Of a DNA stretch of 44,982 nt, positions 24,895 to 34,814 are shown piece by piece (position 1 is the stretch's first letter; each line of letters opens with the position of its first letter). This DNA is from a bacterium. GTDB lineage: Bacteria > UBP6 > UBA1177 > JAKLFG01. Location of the stretch: assembly GCA_022711315.1 (NCBI GenBank), contig JAKLFG010000016.1, positions 1 through 44,982 on the forward strand, given 5' to 3'. The notes under the pieces are model-generated. The model ran no database searches. It saw only the letters and a list, made by a program, of their open reading frames with translations, and had not been told where the DNA came from. The position numbers and the translations under genes are program-made.

Positions 24895-26150
24895 GTCTTG
24901 CTCATAAGAAGCGTATGATATAATTGCAAATATTTTATTGCTACAGATTCCCAAGTGAATCGTTCGCGCCACGCGGTGTGCCCCGCATCAGCCATCCTTC
25001 TTCTCCGGTCGGTATCGCGCCATAACTCCTCGATCATCGCGGCAGAACCTCCGATGTCGGCCTGCGCGTAGCCCTTCCGGTCGTGGGATGTCGGCAGTAT
25101 CGCTCCGCCGCCGGTCCACGCCGCGATCTCGGCGGCGTTGCCCACATCGGTGGCAAGGAACGGCGTCCTCGATGCCGCCGCCTCGAACAGGACTATCGGA
25201 GAACACTCGACGCGCGAAGGGAACAAGAACAGGTCGGCCTCTCGGTAGGCCATCACCGTCGCGCACCGCTCCAAATCGGCGAATAACAGTCGCTTCCCGG
25301 CGGAGCGCCAGCGCTCCTTTCCGTTGAAATTCCCCTCGGCGGCGCGGCAGAACCGCGGGCACTCGTCCTGCGCTCTCCGGAGAAGGCGCCGCACGACGCC
25401 GCGCGCCCATGTCCGGATCGAGAAGGCGGGAGCGACGGTGTCGCAGTAGTTCCCCACGATCAGCAGGACAGCGTTCGAGATCCGTGCGTCGTCGAATATC
25501 CTGATCGCTTCACGGTGCCCTTTCATGCCGGTATGCGAACCGACCAGGAGCACCAGGAACGCGTCGGCGGGTATCCTCAGCCGTTCCCGCAGGGAGAAGG
25601 CAGCCTCAGCCTCAAACTCCTCCTCGGAGGCACCGTTGGGTATCAGCACTCGGTTCTCGATGCCGTGCTCTGCAGCAAAGCGGGCATCACGGTAGGTGTC
25701 CGACAGAAGAACATTCATGTCGTACAGCCGCATCCAGCCGGACATCTTTTCGAAATAGTCGCGATAACTTCCGAGGAAGAGACCCGAAAAGCCTGTCGGC
25801 ACAAGCACCTTACGCGCCTTTATCTCGTCGAGTATCGGCAAGGCGAGATCGGTCGCCCACTGTTGCGCCGCAAAATTCGTGACTATATCAAAGTCACCTT
25901 CACGGAGAAGATGTTGATAGCGTTCCCTTTCTGCCAGGTCGCCGCCATACCCGTTCACCATGTTGCCCGAAATGGCGAAACCTTCTACCCTAACGCCGTT
26001 GATAATATTCTCAACGCGTTCGGGATTCGTAGAGGTTGCGACAGTCACCTCATGCCCCATGCGGACGAGCCGTTCCGATGTCTGCGAAACGACTTCCTGC
26101 ATACCGTGCCGTGCAGGCAGGTAAGACTCAACCGTGTGGAGTATGCGCAT
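24891..26150 (-). CDS. Glycosyltransferase family 4
   Basis: The 419-residue GT-B enzyme begins [23 protein letters not shown], the typical GT4 opening. It has VLIPNGASEEEFEAE, FLVLLVGSHTGMKGH, and the donor site ADLFLFPSRVECSPIVLFEAAASRTPFLATDVG with the E-x7-E pair. An insert of about 60 residues rich in Arg and Cys (RRLLRRAQDECPRFCRAAEGN) precedes the donor site and is unusual. It overlaps the upstream GT2 gene by 23 bases. Donor sugar unknown. Confidence 0.9.
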   Translation of the reverse strand: MRILHTVESYLPARHGMQEVVSQTSERLVRMGHEVTVATSTNPERVENIINGVRVEGFAISGNMVNGYGGDLAERERYQHLLREGDFDIVTNFAAQQWATDLALPILDEIKARKVLVPTGFSGLFLGSYRDYFEKMSGWMRLYDMNVLLSDTYRDARFAAEHGIENRVLIPNGASEEEFEAEAAFSLRERLRIPADAFLVLLVGSHTGMKGHREAIRIFDDARISNAVLLIVGNYCDTVAPAFSIRTWARGVVRRLLRRAQDECPRFCRAAEGNFNGKERWRSAGKRLLFADLERCATVMAYREADLFLFPSRVECSPIVLFEAAASRTPFLATDVGNAAEIAAWTGGGAILPTSHDRKGYAQADIGGSAAMIEELWRDTDRRRRMADAGHTAWRERFTWESVAIKYLQLYHTLLMSKT

Positions 26151-27090
26151 GATCTCTGACGAACCGGCGGTTCTGGTGGTAGTTCTTCAGTATCCCGACG
26201 AACATTTTCCCGTACAAACAGAGTCCCCGCGGGTCGAGACCATAGGCGCACCACGCTTTGCTCAGCAGCGTGATCGCAAAACGGATCGTCTCCACCGCAC
26301 CCGTATCATAGGGACCGAACTGCTTGTGGTACATCCGGACGATATCACGGATGAGATGTCCGTACCCCTCCCCGAGCAGCGCCTCGATGTTCGCGACGCT
26401 TATCTCGACGATCGAATCCGCATAACGGTTCTCCCGGCGGTCGGTCACGCTGCCGACCTGCTCGCGGTAGACCTGCAGAAAGAGGGGTATGTTCGCGACC
26501 TTCCGGACCCGCGCGATGCGACTCCAGAACTCGTAGTCCTCGGTAAAACTTCCGGTCCTCCCGACGGCGTACCCCCCCAGTTCGCGCGCCACATCGGCAC
26601 GGAACATGACCGAGCTGTGGACGAAGGGATTGTTAAACAGCAGCAGCGTCCGCAGCAGGGCGTTCGATGCAGGGTGTCGGTGTGCGCGGGGTGATCTCTT
26701 GTCCTCCACCCATATCTCGGCCCATGTCCCCACGAGGCCGTGATCGGGATTACCGCTCAGGAAGGCGACCTGCCGCGCCAGCCGTTCGGGGCGGGCGATG
26801 TCGTCGGCGTCCATGCGCGCTACCAGCGGGGCACGAGCCTCTTCAAGACCGTGGTTCAGGGAGGCGACCAGTCCCCTGTTCGAAGGATTGCGGAGCACCC
26901 GCACCCGGGCATCGCGCGCCGCGTAGCCGGCCAGTATCGCCGGTGTCGCATCGGCAGAACCGTCGTCCACGATAAGGAACTCGATATCGCCGAAGGTCTG
27001 CGCGAGGATGCTCTCCACCGCCGCCGCGAGGTAGCGCTCGCCGTTGTACACCGGCATCAGGACGCTGACGGCGGGCATCCCCTCTCTCAT
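26128..27090 (-). CDS. Glycosyltransferase family 2
   Basis: The 320-residue GT-A enzyme has [53 protein letters not shown] and [19 protein letters not shown] followed by TEDYEFW. It is a clear paralogue-type relative of the GT2 at 20792. The start ATG overlaps the stop of the UDP-xylose synthase gene as ATGA; an ATG four codons later is an alternative. Acceptor and sugar unknown. Confidence 0.9.
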   Translation of the reverse strand: MREGMPAVSVLMPVYNGERYLAAAVESILAQTFGDIEFLIVDDGSADATPAILAGYAARDARVRVLRNPSNRGLVASLNHGLEEARAPLVARMDADDIARPERLARQVAFLSGNPDHGLVGTWAEIWVEDKRSPRAHRHPASNALLRTLLLFNNPFVHSSVMFRADVARELGGYAVGRTGSFTEDYEFWSRIARVRKVANIPLFLQVYREQVGSVTDRRENRYADSIVEISVANIEALLGEGYGHLIRDIVRMYHKQFGPYDTGAVETIRFAITLLSKAWCAYGLDPRGLCLYGKMFVGILKNYHQNRRFVRDHAHTPHG

Positions 27091-28037
27091 CCAAGCACAC
27101 CCCTAAAGTAGTCTATCGTGCGCTTCAGCCCCTCCTCCAACGGGACGGTCGGCTGCCACCCGAGACGATCCTCGGCCAATGTGATGGAGGGCCTCCGGCG
27201 CACCGGATCGTCCTGCGGCAGCGGCTTGAAGCATACCCCGCTGGTTGAGCCGGTGAGCGCTATGATCCGTTGCGCGAGGTCGATCATCGCGATCTCGCCG
27301 GGGTTCCCCAGATTGACCGGCCCGGTGAAATCGCCGTCGCTCTCCATCAGCCGTATCAGGCCGGAGACCATGTCGTCCACATAACAGAAACTCCTCGTCT
27401 GCCGGCCGTCGCCGTAGATGGTGATATCCTCGTTCTTGAGCGCCTGCACGATGAAGTTGCTCACCACGCGGCCATCATTCTCGCTCATGCGGGGACCGTA
27501 GGTATTGAATATACGGGCTACCTTGATGGGGATGTGGTACTGCCGGTAGTAATCGAAGAAGAGCGTCTCGGCACACCGCTTCCCCTCGTCATAGCAGGAA
27601 CGGGGTCCTATCGGATTCACATTTCCGCGATAGTCCTCGGTCTGCGGGTGGACCTCCGGGTCGCCGTACACCTCCGAGGTCGAAGCCTGCAGCGTCCTTA
27701 TCCTTCCCCGTTTCGCCATCTCGAGCATGTTGATGGAGCCCATGACCGAGGTCCGAACCGTCGCAACCGGGTCGTACTGGTAGTGTACCGGGCTCGCCGG
27801 GCAGGCGAGGTTGTATATCTCGTCGACCTCGAGGAAGATGGGAGTGGTAATATCGTGCCGGACCACCTCGAAGAAGGGATCGGGCAAAAGGTGGACTATG
27901 TTATTCTTTCTACCGGTAAAAAAATTGTCTAGGCAGATCACATCATTTCCCGCCCCCAGGAGTCTCTCGCAAAGAGCCGATCCGATGAATCCGGCACCGC
28001 CGGTCACCAACACTCGTTTTCTCGCGTAGGGGGTCAT
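27087..28037 (-). CDS. UDP-glucuronate decarboxylase (UDP-xylose synthase)
   Basis: The 316-residue SDR has [15 protein letters not shown] at the N terminus, the UXS-diagnostic [30 protein letters not shown], and [19 protein letters not shown] with the catalytic Tyr and Lys near residues 147-151. These conserved blocks mark UDP-GlcA decarboxylases rather than simple 4-epimerases. It makes UDP-xylose (via the 4-keto pentose) from UDP-glucuronate, so xylose is a likely component of the exported glycan. ATG 28037 has AGGAGG upstream and overlaps the previous stop (ATGA). UDP-glucose dehydrogenase is not in the window. Confidence 0.92.
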   Translation of the reverse strand: MTPYARKRVLVTGGAGFIGSALCERLLGAGNDVICLDNFFTGRKNNIVHLLPDPFFEVVRHDITTPIFLEVDEIYNLACPASPVHYQYDPVATVRTSVMGSINMLEMAKRGRIRTLQASTSEVYGDPEVHPQTEDYRGNVNPIGPRSCYDEGKRCAETLFFDYYRQYHIPIKVARIFNTYGPRMSENDGRVVSNFIVQALKNEDITIYGDGRQTRSFCYVDDMVSGLIRLMESDGDFTGPVNLGNPGEIAMIDLAQRIIALTGSTSGVCFKPLPQDDPVRRRPSITLAEDRLGWQPTVPLEEGLKRTIDYFRGVLG

Positions 28038-28873
28038 CTTGTCCTCCTGAACATTCCGAACATATCCCTGATGGTCTTCTTCTTTCGAGCATTTCGCACT
28101 CCCGGGAGAACGAACCATGTTGCCGTCAACATCCGCATCTTGGTCTCGGTGTCGTTCTGCCGGAGCCCCTTATCGGCCCACGCCTGAAAATCAGCGAAGA
28201 TCAATCGACGCTGCATATCGGTATCGGTCGATGTCTCCCGACGGATCGATTGTGCTGGAGCATCGAGATAATACAACAGGGGAGCCGAGCAGTAAGAAAT
28301 ATCCGTACACGAAGCTACGCGCAACCAAAAGGCATAATCCTCGAGCGCTTTCATTGCCGGGCACTCCGGAAAGAATCCTGTCCGGTCGAAAAGAGAATGG
28401 TGTATCAAGGCGGAACTGCAAATTACCCAATTCGTTTCGACAAGCTCCTTGAATGTAAGAATCTCTTTTTCTCGCGACAGATAAGCTCCTGGTATGTGAC
28501 CATTCGGCAACAAACGCAAGGCATTTGCTGAACACGCCTTTGTTTTCGTGCGATCAAGCAAGGACATCTGCATCATCAATTTATTAGGCAACCAAATATC
28601 ATCGCTATCAAGAAACGCGATCCATTCACCGGACGCCGCTCGAATACCCCGATTCCGCGGAATGGCAGGCCTTCCAGCGCGAGGGCCGGGCAACCATTTC
28701 ACGCGGGGATCTGCGATCCGTCGCACGATATCGGCCGTATCGTCGGTCGAACCATCGTCACAGACGAGCACCTCCAGTTCTCCATGAGTTTGCGAGAGAA
28801 CGCTTTGGATGGTCCGCTCTATACAGTATCCCCGGTTCCATGTGGGAATGATGACCGAGACCCTATCGACCAT
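28034..28873 (-). CDS. Glycosyltransferase family 2
   Basis: The 279-residue GT-A enzyme starts [22 protein letters not shown] and shows [41 protein letters not shown] (DxDD metal motif) and [12 protein letters not shown]. The ATG at 28873 is fixed by GGAGG just upstream. The gene overlaps the upstream FkbM methyltransferase gene by 11 bases, which puts its ribosome-binding site inside that gene. Sugar unknown. Confidence 0.9.
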   Translation of the reverse strand: MVDRVSVIIPTWNRGYCIERTIQSVLSQTHGELEVLVCDDGSTDDTADIVRRIADPRVKWLPGPRAGRPAIPRNRGIRAASGEWIAFLDSDDIWLPNKLMMQMSLLDRTKTKACSANALRLLPNGHIPGAYLSREKEILTFKELVETNWVICSSALIHHSLFDRTGFFPECPAMKALEDYAFWLRVASCTDISYCSAPLLYYLDAPAQSIRRETSTDTDMQRRLIFADFQAWADKGLRQNDTETKMRMLTATWFVLPGVRNARKKKTIRDMFGMFRRTR

Positions 28874-29612
28874 GGAGCCTCCTCGAAACGGCCACCCAGT
28901 TGGAGTAGCGGTAGTGCTCTTGGACCGCTCCGTACGCACAGGGGACCAATCCCTGCGGGCACAGGCGACAGACGATATACTGTTCCGAAAGCAGATCGAA
29001 GGCTTCCTTCAGCGAGGTTCCCGCATCACGGTAGGTACCACCATACTCGAACTGGATCATATCCGCGACGGACCTCTCGATGAGGTGACGCATGCCGCGC
29101 AGCACCGCCGTCTCGTTCCCTTCGGTGTCTATCTTCACCATATCGATGCGCTCAACGCCGCGAGAGACGCAGAAATCGTCAAGCATAACGCAAGGGACCC
29201 TTCTTTCGACAGTATCGCTGCTCCGTCTGAAAAGAGAGCTCTGAGACGGGTCGGCCGTGTTGATATGGATCGTAATATTGTCACCGGTGTCGCCCACGGC
29301 CGTCGTATGGATCTCGGCTATCCTCCTTCCCTGCAGTGCCGGCAGCAGGTCGCGGTTCGGCTCGAAACAGACCACGCGGCAGGCGGGGTTGACCTTCTGC
29401 ACCTCCGCCGCATAGTCGCCTTGATTGGCGCCGACATCCAAGACCAGCGACCAATCGCGAGCCATCTCTTCGAGGAGGAAATATTCACCATTGGTACGGG
29501 GGTTGCAGTCGTCAAGACCATCACCAGTTTTTCTCTCCTCCGCCGCCGACGCCGGTGTACCGGGGACTCTGCCGAAAAAACGCCTTAGCTTGTCTCGCCA
29601 GAGATGAACCAT
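28863..29612 (-). CDS. FkbM-family methyltransferase
   Basis: The 249-residue protein carries the FkbM pattern: LVLDVGANQGDYAAEV, VCFEPNRDL, IHTTAVGDTGDNITIH, VMLDDFCVSRGVERIDMVKIDTEGNETAVLRGM. FkbM methyltransferases O-methylate small molecules and, in many surface-polysaccharide loci, sugars. The ATG at 29612 shares one base with the preceding stop (TAATG), with GGAGAAG before it. It is one of two FkbM domains in the operon, the other being fused to a glycosyltransferase at 32296. Confidence 0.9.
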   Translation of the reverse strand: MVHLWRDKLRRFFGRVPGTPASAAEERKTGDGLDDCNPRTNGEYFLLEEMARDWSLVLDVGANQGDYAAEVQKVNPACRVVCFEPNRDLLPALQGRRIAEIHTTAVGDTGDNITIHINTADPSQSSLFRRSSDTVERRVPCVMLDDFCVSRGVERIDMVKIDTEGNETAVLRGMRHLIERSVADMIQFEYGGTYRDAGTSLKEAFDLLSEQYIVCRLCPQGLVPCAYGAVQEHYRYSNWVAVSRRLHGR

Positions 29613-30259
29613 TACTTCTCCTCTCCCACCGTCATCCGTTCGTATTGGCGGCACCAAGCAACCATCCAGACCTCAAGCAACGCCACCTCGCTCTCATCGA
29701 GAAGGTACTGCCGCAAATAATTCCGTGCTCGTTCGCCGGGATTGATGCCGACCACATCGATCCTTTTGGAAGCGATAATTTCGATATTGTAGGTTCCCTG
29801 CCAATCATTGTAGGTCACCGATCGGACGGCAAACCCGAAATGCTTCAGAAGGTGGCTGAGCGTCGCGGAGGTATACCCCTCGTAGTGGGCAGCCCAACCC
29901 GCCTCGTGTGAGCCAAAGAGGTGGCGGATCCCAACCAGTTTTCGCGCCATCGGCACGAAGCGGGAGTTTATTTTCTTCGCGGTCTTCTCCAGATCGGGAA
30001 CCTCCAAACGCAACACGCCCTCCGGGACGAGCCACCGATGCCAACCCGTCAGAAGAGCGCACGCAACGGGGCGGGTGAAATGCTCAAAGACATGGCGCAA
30101 CCGCACCTCCTCGATGCTGTTGGCGGGATAACGCAACGAGAGCAGGTCGACGCACAGGTCGGCTTTCGTCGTCCTCTGGACCGAATGGGCCTCCAAAGGG
30201 AAGTCTATGTTGACATACCCGTCCAGATATGTCTCGCCACAACCCAGATGCAGTTTCAT
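29612..30259 (-). CDS. Class I methyltransferase (Methyltransf_11-like)
   Basis: The 215-residue protein begins directly with MKLHLGCGETYLDGYVNIDF, motif I of the small methyltransferases common in polysaccharide clusters. It continues with IEEVRLRHVFEHFTRP and LRLEVPDLEKTAKKI. The C-terminal third (from about residue 120) is helical. ATG 30259 has GGAAGG upstream. Likely target is a glycan sugar or a lipid-linked intermediate; not resolvable from sequence. Confidence 0.85.
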   Translation of the reverse strand: MKLHLGCGETYLDGYVNIDFPLEAHSVQRTTKADLCVDLLSLRYPANSIEEVRLRHVFEHFTRPVACALLTGWHRWLVPEGVLRLEVPDLEKTAKKINSRFVPMARKLVGIRHLFGSHEAGWAAHYEGYTSATLSHLLKHFGFAVRSVTYNDWQGTYNIEIIASKRIDVVGINPGERARNYLRQYLLDESEVALLEVWMVAWCRQYERMTVGEEK

Positions 30260-30266
30260 GCCTTCC

Positions 30267-31070
30267 TCACCACCACCACGACCCAATCCTTCCGAATCTT
30301 TTCTCTATACCGCTTCCGGGTCCCGTCTCCTTCTCGATCCAATCACCGATGTCCCTCTTGGCCGGATCGTAGAAGATACCGGTCCACTTCCTGAGGTACC
30401 GTTCCCAGTCCTCATTCTGCGACGCGAGATTCGAGGCCCTCACGCGCATGTTCGCGTGAGAGTAATGCTCCACATAGGAGTCCTCTCCTGCGATGACCTC
30501 GCGGCCGACGCGCCACAGCTTCAGGCTTAGATCGCCGTCGGCATGATAGAACGAAAGGGTCTCCTCGTCACAGTACCCCACGGCGCGCACCGCCTCGTTC
30601 AGGAACAGCCCGTGATTGAGGAACAGTTTATATCCCAGCGTCCTGCCGACCCGGTAGTTCCTCTGCTCGGGCCAATCGCGCCAGTAGAAGGCAACGGCGC
30701 CGACCTTCCGTCCCTCCGCGAGCGATCGCTCGAAGAGTTCGATACCGTTCCGTATGGCGCCGGGGACCACCAGACAGTCGTCGCTCAGCATGCAGATGTA
30801 CTTTCCCTGCGCGCACTTGAAGCCGAGGTTCATGAAGTAACCCCACGAGCGCCGCCGCACCGGACGCCCCTGCCGCTCCCCGCGGTTGTGCTGCAGGATG
30901 GTGATGATGTCCTTCTGCGCGCAGAGCCACTTCAGCGAGCCGTCGGTCGAGCCGCCGTCGACCACGATGATCTCATGCTCGATATTGCGGCACTCCTCGC
31001 GGACGCTTTCTATCGCCAACTTCAAGAATCGCTTGCGGTCGTAACTTCCGATGACGATCGAAACCTTCAT
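30267..31070 (-). CDS. Glycosyltransferase family 2
   Basis: The 267-residue enzyme starts MKVSIVIGSYDRKRFLKLAIESV, with EIIVVDGGSTDGSLKWL and the metal motif YICMLSDDCLVVPGAI. The C-terminal helix region includes LSFYHADGDLSLKLWRVG and ends SWWW. The start overlaps the GT4 stop as ATGA. Compared with the other GT2 enzymes in the operon it has SDD in place of the DxDD form, so it probably handles a different donor. Confidence 0.88.
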   Translation of the reverse strand: MKVSIVIGSYDRKRFLKLAIESVREECRNIEHEIIVVDGGSTDGSLKWLCAQKDIITILQHNRGERQGRPVRRRSWGYFMNLGFKCAQGKYICMLSDDCLVVPGAIRNGIELFERSLAEGRKVGAVAFYWRDWPEQRNYRVGRTLGYKLFLNHGLFLNEAVRAVGYCDEETLSFYHADGDLSLKLWRVGREVIAGEDSYVEHYSHANMRVRASNLASQNEDWERYLRKWTGIFYDPAKRDIGDWIEKETGPGSGIEKRFGRIGSWWW

Positions 31071-32299
31071 GTCAGCACCTGTCGGTAAACATCCACATAT
31101 TGTGCAACGATCTTGTCGATCCCAAAACGCTCGATGACATCGTTCCGTATCCATTTGCCATCATACCTGATATCGAGCGCCTTTTCAATCCCATCTTTGA
31201 GCGATTCGACGGTAAAATCTGCCGTGCGGACACCATTCTTTTCGTTTATCAATTCCTCGGTCCCGCTACACGGGAAGGCGACCACCGGCACGCCGCAGGC
31301 CATCGCCTCCAGCGGCGTCTTCGCAAAACCCTCCTGAAAGGAAGGTAGCACGAACAGATCGGCGGCCGAATAGGCGAGCGACAAGATAGCGGGGTCGTCC
31401 GTCCGTCCCGGAGAAAGGCAGTCGACGCCGGAGACCAAGGGCGACTTGCCTTCGCCTATCGCCAGAACAAGAAGGTCGGTCCTCCCCGATCGCCTAACCG
31501 CCTGAAGCAGTTCCTTGAGACCCTTGCGCTCGTCCTCGAGATAGACCGAAACAAAACAGATGACCTTTTTGCCGCGCGGTATCCCCCAATGCCCCTGCGC
31601 CGTCTCCCGATCGAGAGGACGGAAAACGCGGTGATCGACAAAACTGGGGATGGTATGGACCTTCCGGCCCGCGACAAGTTCGTCACCGCCATAGGTCTCG
31701 GTCATCATGCGCGAGAGGAATATCACGGTCAGGTCCCCGCATCGTGCGACACTCTTTTTCTTCGCCTTTCGCAACTCTTCGTCCAACGCGCGATATCGAT
31801 GATCGGTCCCGCTCAGGGCGATGCGATAATGGAATCCTCCCAGAAAAGGATTCTCGTCGCGCACGGTCCACACAACAGGCTTATTGATCTTCTTGAAAAA
31901 ACTGGGGTAGTCAATGAAGCCAGCCACCCAGTGAAGATGGATAACATCGGCCGCCCTGACGAGCGGGTGACGCGTGAGATCCCGATCGGAGAAAGGCAAA
32001 GTAAAGAACGGGGCGCTCCCGCGGCGCAACCGTTCAAGGCGGTACAGGTAATATTGGGCGCGCGAAAGAGGTATCTTGAACAGTCGTGGCGGAAGAAGGA
32101 TGAACGAAAGTATCTTCTTTGCCCATCGAGACCTCTTTTCTGGCGGCTCCTCGTAGCGATACACCTCCTCCTCGCTCGCCTCCTTTTGTAGCACGAGCAC
32201 CTTGCTGTCGATCCCGCAGGAGCGTAGCCCCGCATGGAGGCGGATGCAGGCAAGAGCCGCGCCGCCCGAATCACCAGTGGAAAGATGCAGCACCCTCAT
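31067..32299 (-). CDS. Glycosyltransferase family 4 (WcaC/colanic-type)
   Basis: The 410-residue GT-B enzyme opens MRVLHLSTGDSGGAALACIRLHAGL, typical of the WcaC-like branch, with DVIHLHWVAGFIDYPSFFKKINKPVVWTVRDENPFLGG. The donor domain has ICFVSVYLEDERKGLKELLQAV and FVLPSFQEGFAKTPLEAMACGVPVVAF with the E-x7-E pair. Start and upstream stop overlap as ATGA. Probably transfers a hexose in main-chain or side-chain synthesis; donor unknown. Confidence 0.92.
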   Translation of the reverse strand: MRVLHLSTGDSGGAALACIRLHAGLRSCGIDSKVLVLQKEASEEEVYRYEEPPEKRSRWAKKILSFILLPPRLFKIPLSRAQYYLYRLERLRRGSAPFFTLPFSDRDLTRHPLVRAADVIHLHWVAGFIDYPSFFKKINKPVVWTVRDENPFLGGFHYRIALSGTDHRYRALDEELRKAKKKSVARCGDLTVIFLSRMMTETYGGDELVAGRKVHTIPSFVDHRVFRPLDRETAQGHWGIPRGKKVICFVSVYLEDERKGLKELLQAVRRSGRTDLLVLAIGEGKSPLVSGVDCLSPGRTDDPAILSLAYSAADLFVLPSFQEGFAKTPLEAMACGVPVVAFPCSGTEELINEKNGVRTADFTVESLKDGIEKALDIRYDGKWIRNDVIERFGIDKIVAQYVDVYRQVLT

Positions 32300-33936
32300 T
32301 TTCCTCTTCGGCTCTTTCTTTCTATGTAAGAATTAACGAAGGTGTACTCCATCCCGCTCGGCGAAATACCTGCGACATCGAAACCAGCAGAGCGAAGTTT
32401 CCTTACCGCGGCTTCCGTCTTATCCATACCGGCATCGAAAAAACGGTGATGGAATTCCACCAAAAGTTGCCCGACCACGATTCGAGAAGAAAGGATATCC
32501 TCTATAATATCGTATTCCGCTCCTTCTACATCCATTTTAAGCACATCAATAATTTTGTGTCTTCGCTCACGCATGACTGTCGCCAACCTTTTCACCGGCA
32601 CCTGAAATGTCTTTTCTTTGGTGGATTCCTTCTTGACGATGCTACAGCTGACATGCTCAGGGTTCTCAGGGGGATAAAATGTCGCTATGCCATCATAATG
32701 AGCTATCCCAAAATCAAAAAAAATGAGATCCGACGGCAATGCGGCCCGGTTCTTTTTTACCCACTCTATCGACTTGGGAGTAGGATCAAAAGCGTAAATC
32801 TTGCAACCATACCTCTCATGCACAGCCATATCAAAAGAAACGTCCTCCCCGACCCCCAAGGAGTAGACAACACTTGATCCGGAAAGAGGCATGTTCATGC
32901 ACAAATAAAATCCGCCGTAATCATTACCCATCCATTCTTTCCGCCAATCAGCGTATAAACCGCAATAAATCCCAACCGACCGCCATTTGGCCCGCATCCA
33001 CTGATACCCCTTTACTATCAGTTGCCTCATCCTCAACACCCGACGCATTACTCTGTCTGAAAGTGGTTCGCGCGGCAGGTCGCGGTAGAACCTTTTCAGA
33101 TAGAACCTCCCTATCCGCGACTGCCGGATCGGTATGCGTCGCACCGGTATCTTTCTTTTCGTCAGCGGCGGCTCGTAGGGGTTTCCCGCACCGAGGACGG
33201 TGCCGCAGTGGATCCCCGTCCCGTCGAAACCGATGTTCTGCGCCAGCGATTCCCGCGGATAGAGACAAAGCCCCTCCTCCAGATAGATCGTGGTGAACCA
33301 CTTGGTTGCCCATGTCCGTATCGTCCCGCTTATGTTGGCCTCAAGTTGATCGTGGAAGGAAAGGACGCCGTCCAGGTTGTAGTCATGGAGAGCCCCCCTT
33401 TTCAAGAGTTCGTCGTAGAGCATTTTCGCATCGGGATTGAACTTCGCCCATGCACGACGCCAGGTGGCCCATCCCCAGCAACTCATAAAGCGCAAGAAGA
33501 AGGTCGGCGGCAAAAGCCACGAAAAGCCCGATCGCGGCAGGAACCCGCTCACATGCATGACCTTTTCGTCGTTCTCATAAAGGTTCAAGGCCTCGTTCAT
33601 ATAGGAAAGAAATACCGGAGAGGTCACGATGTCGTCCTCCAGCACGATGACCCTGCCGAAGCGCTCCACGGTCTGCGTCACCCCTTCGATGATGTTGGCG
33701 GCAAGCCCCCGGTTCCCATCATGTTCAATGATCGTCACCGACCTGAATCCCCGAATATCCTTGAGATATCCACGGACCTTCCCCACAGCCTCCTCGTCCC
33801 CCGGCCTCGGGCCGTCGGAATAAACGACAAGATCGCTCTCGGCGGCTCCGGTATTTCTCTGCAAGGCCTCGACGGTGCGGCGCGCATGCGCCGGGCGATT
33901 GTAGACGAAAAGAACTAGGGGGGCCGGGCCCTTCAC
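32296..33936 (-). CDS. Glycosyltransferase-FkbM methyltransferase fusion
   Basis: The 546-residue protein has two domains. Residues about 1-300 are a GT-A glycosyltransferase of the GNT-I-like/GT2 type: PLVLFVYNRPAHARRTVEAL, VIVLEDDIVTSPVFLSYM (EDD metal motif) and CWGWATWRRAWAKF. Residues about 340-540 are an FkbM methyltransferase: VVYSLGVGEDVSFDMAV, YAFDPTPKSIEWV and DVLKMDVEGAEYDIIEDIL. A basic linker joins them. The best start is GTG 33936: it overlaps the upstream stop as GTGA and has GAGG five bases before it. Longer ATG/GTG starts at 33954 and 33960 lack a good site. The methyltransferase half looks AT-richer than the glycosyltransferase half. Confidence 0.85.
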   Translation of the reverse strand: MKGPAPLVLFVYNRPAHARRTVEALQRNTGAAESDLVVYSDGPRPGDEEAVGKVRGYLKDIRGFRSVTIIEHDGNRGLAANIIEGVTQTVERFGRVIVLEDDIVTSPVFLSYMNEALNLYENDEKVMHVSGFLPRSGFSWLLPPTFFLRFMSCWGWATWRRAWAKFNPDAKMLYDELLKRGALHDYNLDGVLSFHDQLEANISGTIRTWATKWFTTIYLEEGLCLYPRESLAQNIGFDGTGIHCGTVLGAGNPYEPPLTKRKIPVRRIPIRQSRIGRFYLKRFYRDLPREPLSDRVMRRVLRMRQLIVKGYQWMRAKWRSVGIYCGLYADWRKEWMGNDYGGFYLCMNMPLSGSSVVYSLGVGEDVSFDMAVHERYGCKIYAFDPTPKSIEWVKKNRAALPSDLIFFDFGIAHYDGIATFYPPENPEHVSCSIVKKESTKEKTFQVPVKRLATVMRERRHKIIDVLKMDVEGAEYDIIEDILSSRIVVGQLLVEFHHRFFDAGMDKTEAAVRKLRSAGFDVAGISPSGMEYTFVNSYIERKSRRGK

Positions 33937-34802
33937 TTCAACCTCACATAGCATATCCACGTATAGGCGGTCGCCTCTTTCACGAACGCCTCCAACCGGG
34001 GATCTTTTGAGATATCCTCGACTGTCGTCACCGGATCCGGCGTCGGATACACGGCTTCATCCCAATCATCGCCCCAGCGTGTCTTCACGGTCTTTATCAC
34101 GGGGGGGAACTCGCAGTACACCTCGACATTTTTTTCCACCATTTTCGCATCATGTTCATTGGGATGCACTTTAACGGAATCATATTGCGGGGTCAGTGTT
34201 ATGGGGGTAATGCCCATCCTTTCGGCGAGCCTTTCCTTGAGGCGTCCCCATGTCGCTGTTTCTTTTATCTTACCTTTAGAGAATGCAGGCTCGAATCCGG
34301 CGTGGGCAAATGCTTTTTTAAGACTGTAGCAGTCCCCCTGTGTCGTCGGGTAATTGTCCTCGAAGATAATGTGTTTGAACCCGAACCATTTACATTGCTG
34401 AAGTCTCTTGAGCGCATTCTGATGATCATCGAAAAAAACAAGGGATTTCTGTGTGACCTCCGACCAGTCATGTTCGGAGAAGTCCTTGTCCGAATAGGCG
34501 ACCGTCGGTTCGATATGTTCCCTCAAGGCAAGGTTCAGGTCTATGGATACGATCCTCGCATCAGGGCATGCGTTCCTCAAAAGCCACGTGCTCTGCCCCT
34601 TCCAGATGCCGCTTTCCACTATCAGGTCCGGCGACAATTTTCTTGCCATGAACCAGACGGCGAACATATGGGGCGCCCTCATTCCGCCGGCATTGTCTCT
34701 TAGGGGGCGCTTTTCATAGAGGTCGGCGAATGCGCAAAGTTCCCGGGCTATCGAATCCCCGCTCCATGGAGGCACGCCCAGCCGGGCCACATTCTTTTTC
34801 AT
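33933..34802 (-). CDS. SAM-methyltransferase-like protein (CmcI/Methyltransf_24-like)
   Basis: The 289-residue protein has a Rossmann core: DLIVESGIWKGQSTWLL in motif I position, RIVSIDLNLALREHI, LVFFDDHQNALKRLQQC and HIIFEDNYPTTQGDCYSLKKAF. These features resemble the CmcI/TylF-type and Methyltransf_24 branch. Glycine content of motif I is low (ESGIWKG), so it may bind SAM differently or have another role. GGAGGACC precedes the ATG. It lies 12 bases after the fusion gene upstream. Confidence 0.75.
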   Translation of the reverse strand: MKKNVARLGVPPWSGDSIARELCAFADLYEKRPLRDNAGGMRAPHMFAVWFMARKLSPDLIVESGIWKGQSTWLLRNACPDARIVSIDLNLALREHIEPTVAYSDKDFSEHDWSEVTQKSLVFFDDHQNALKRLQQCKWFGFKHIIFEDNYPTTQGDCYSLKKAFAHAGFEPAFSKGKIKETATWGRLKERLAERMGITPITLTPQYDSVKVHPNEHDAKMVEKNVEVYCEFPPVIKTVKTRWGDDWDEAVYPTPDPVTTVEDISKDPRLEAFVKEATAYTWICYVRLK

Positions 34803-34814
34803 CGCAGGTCCTCC

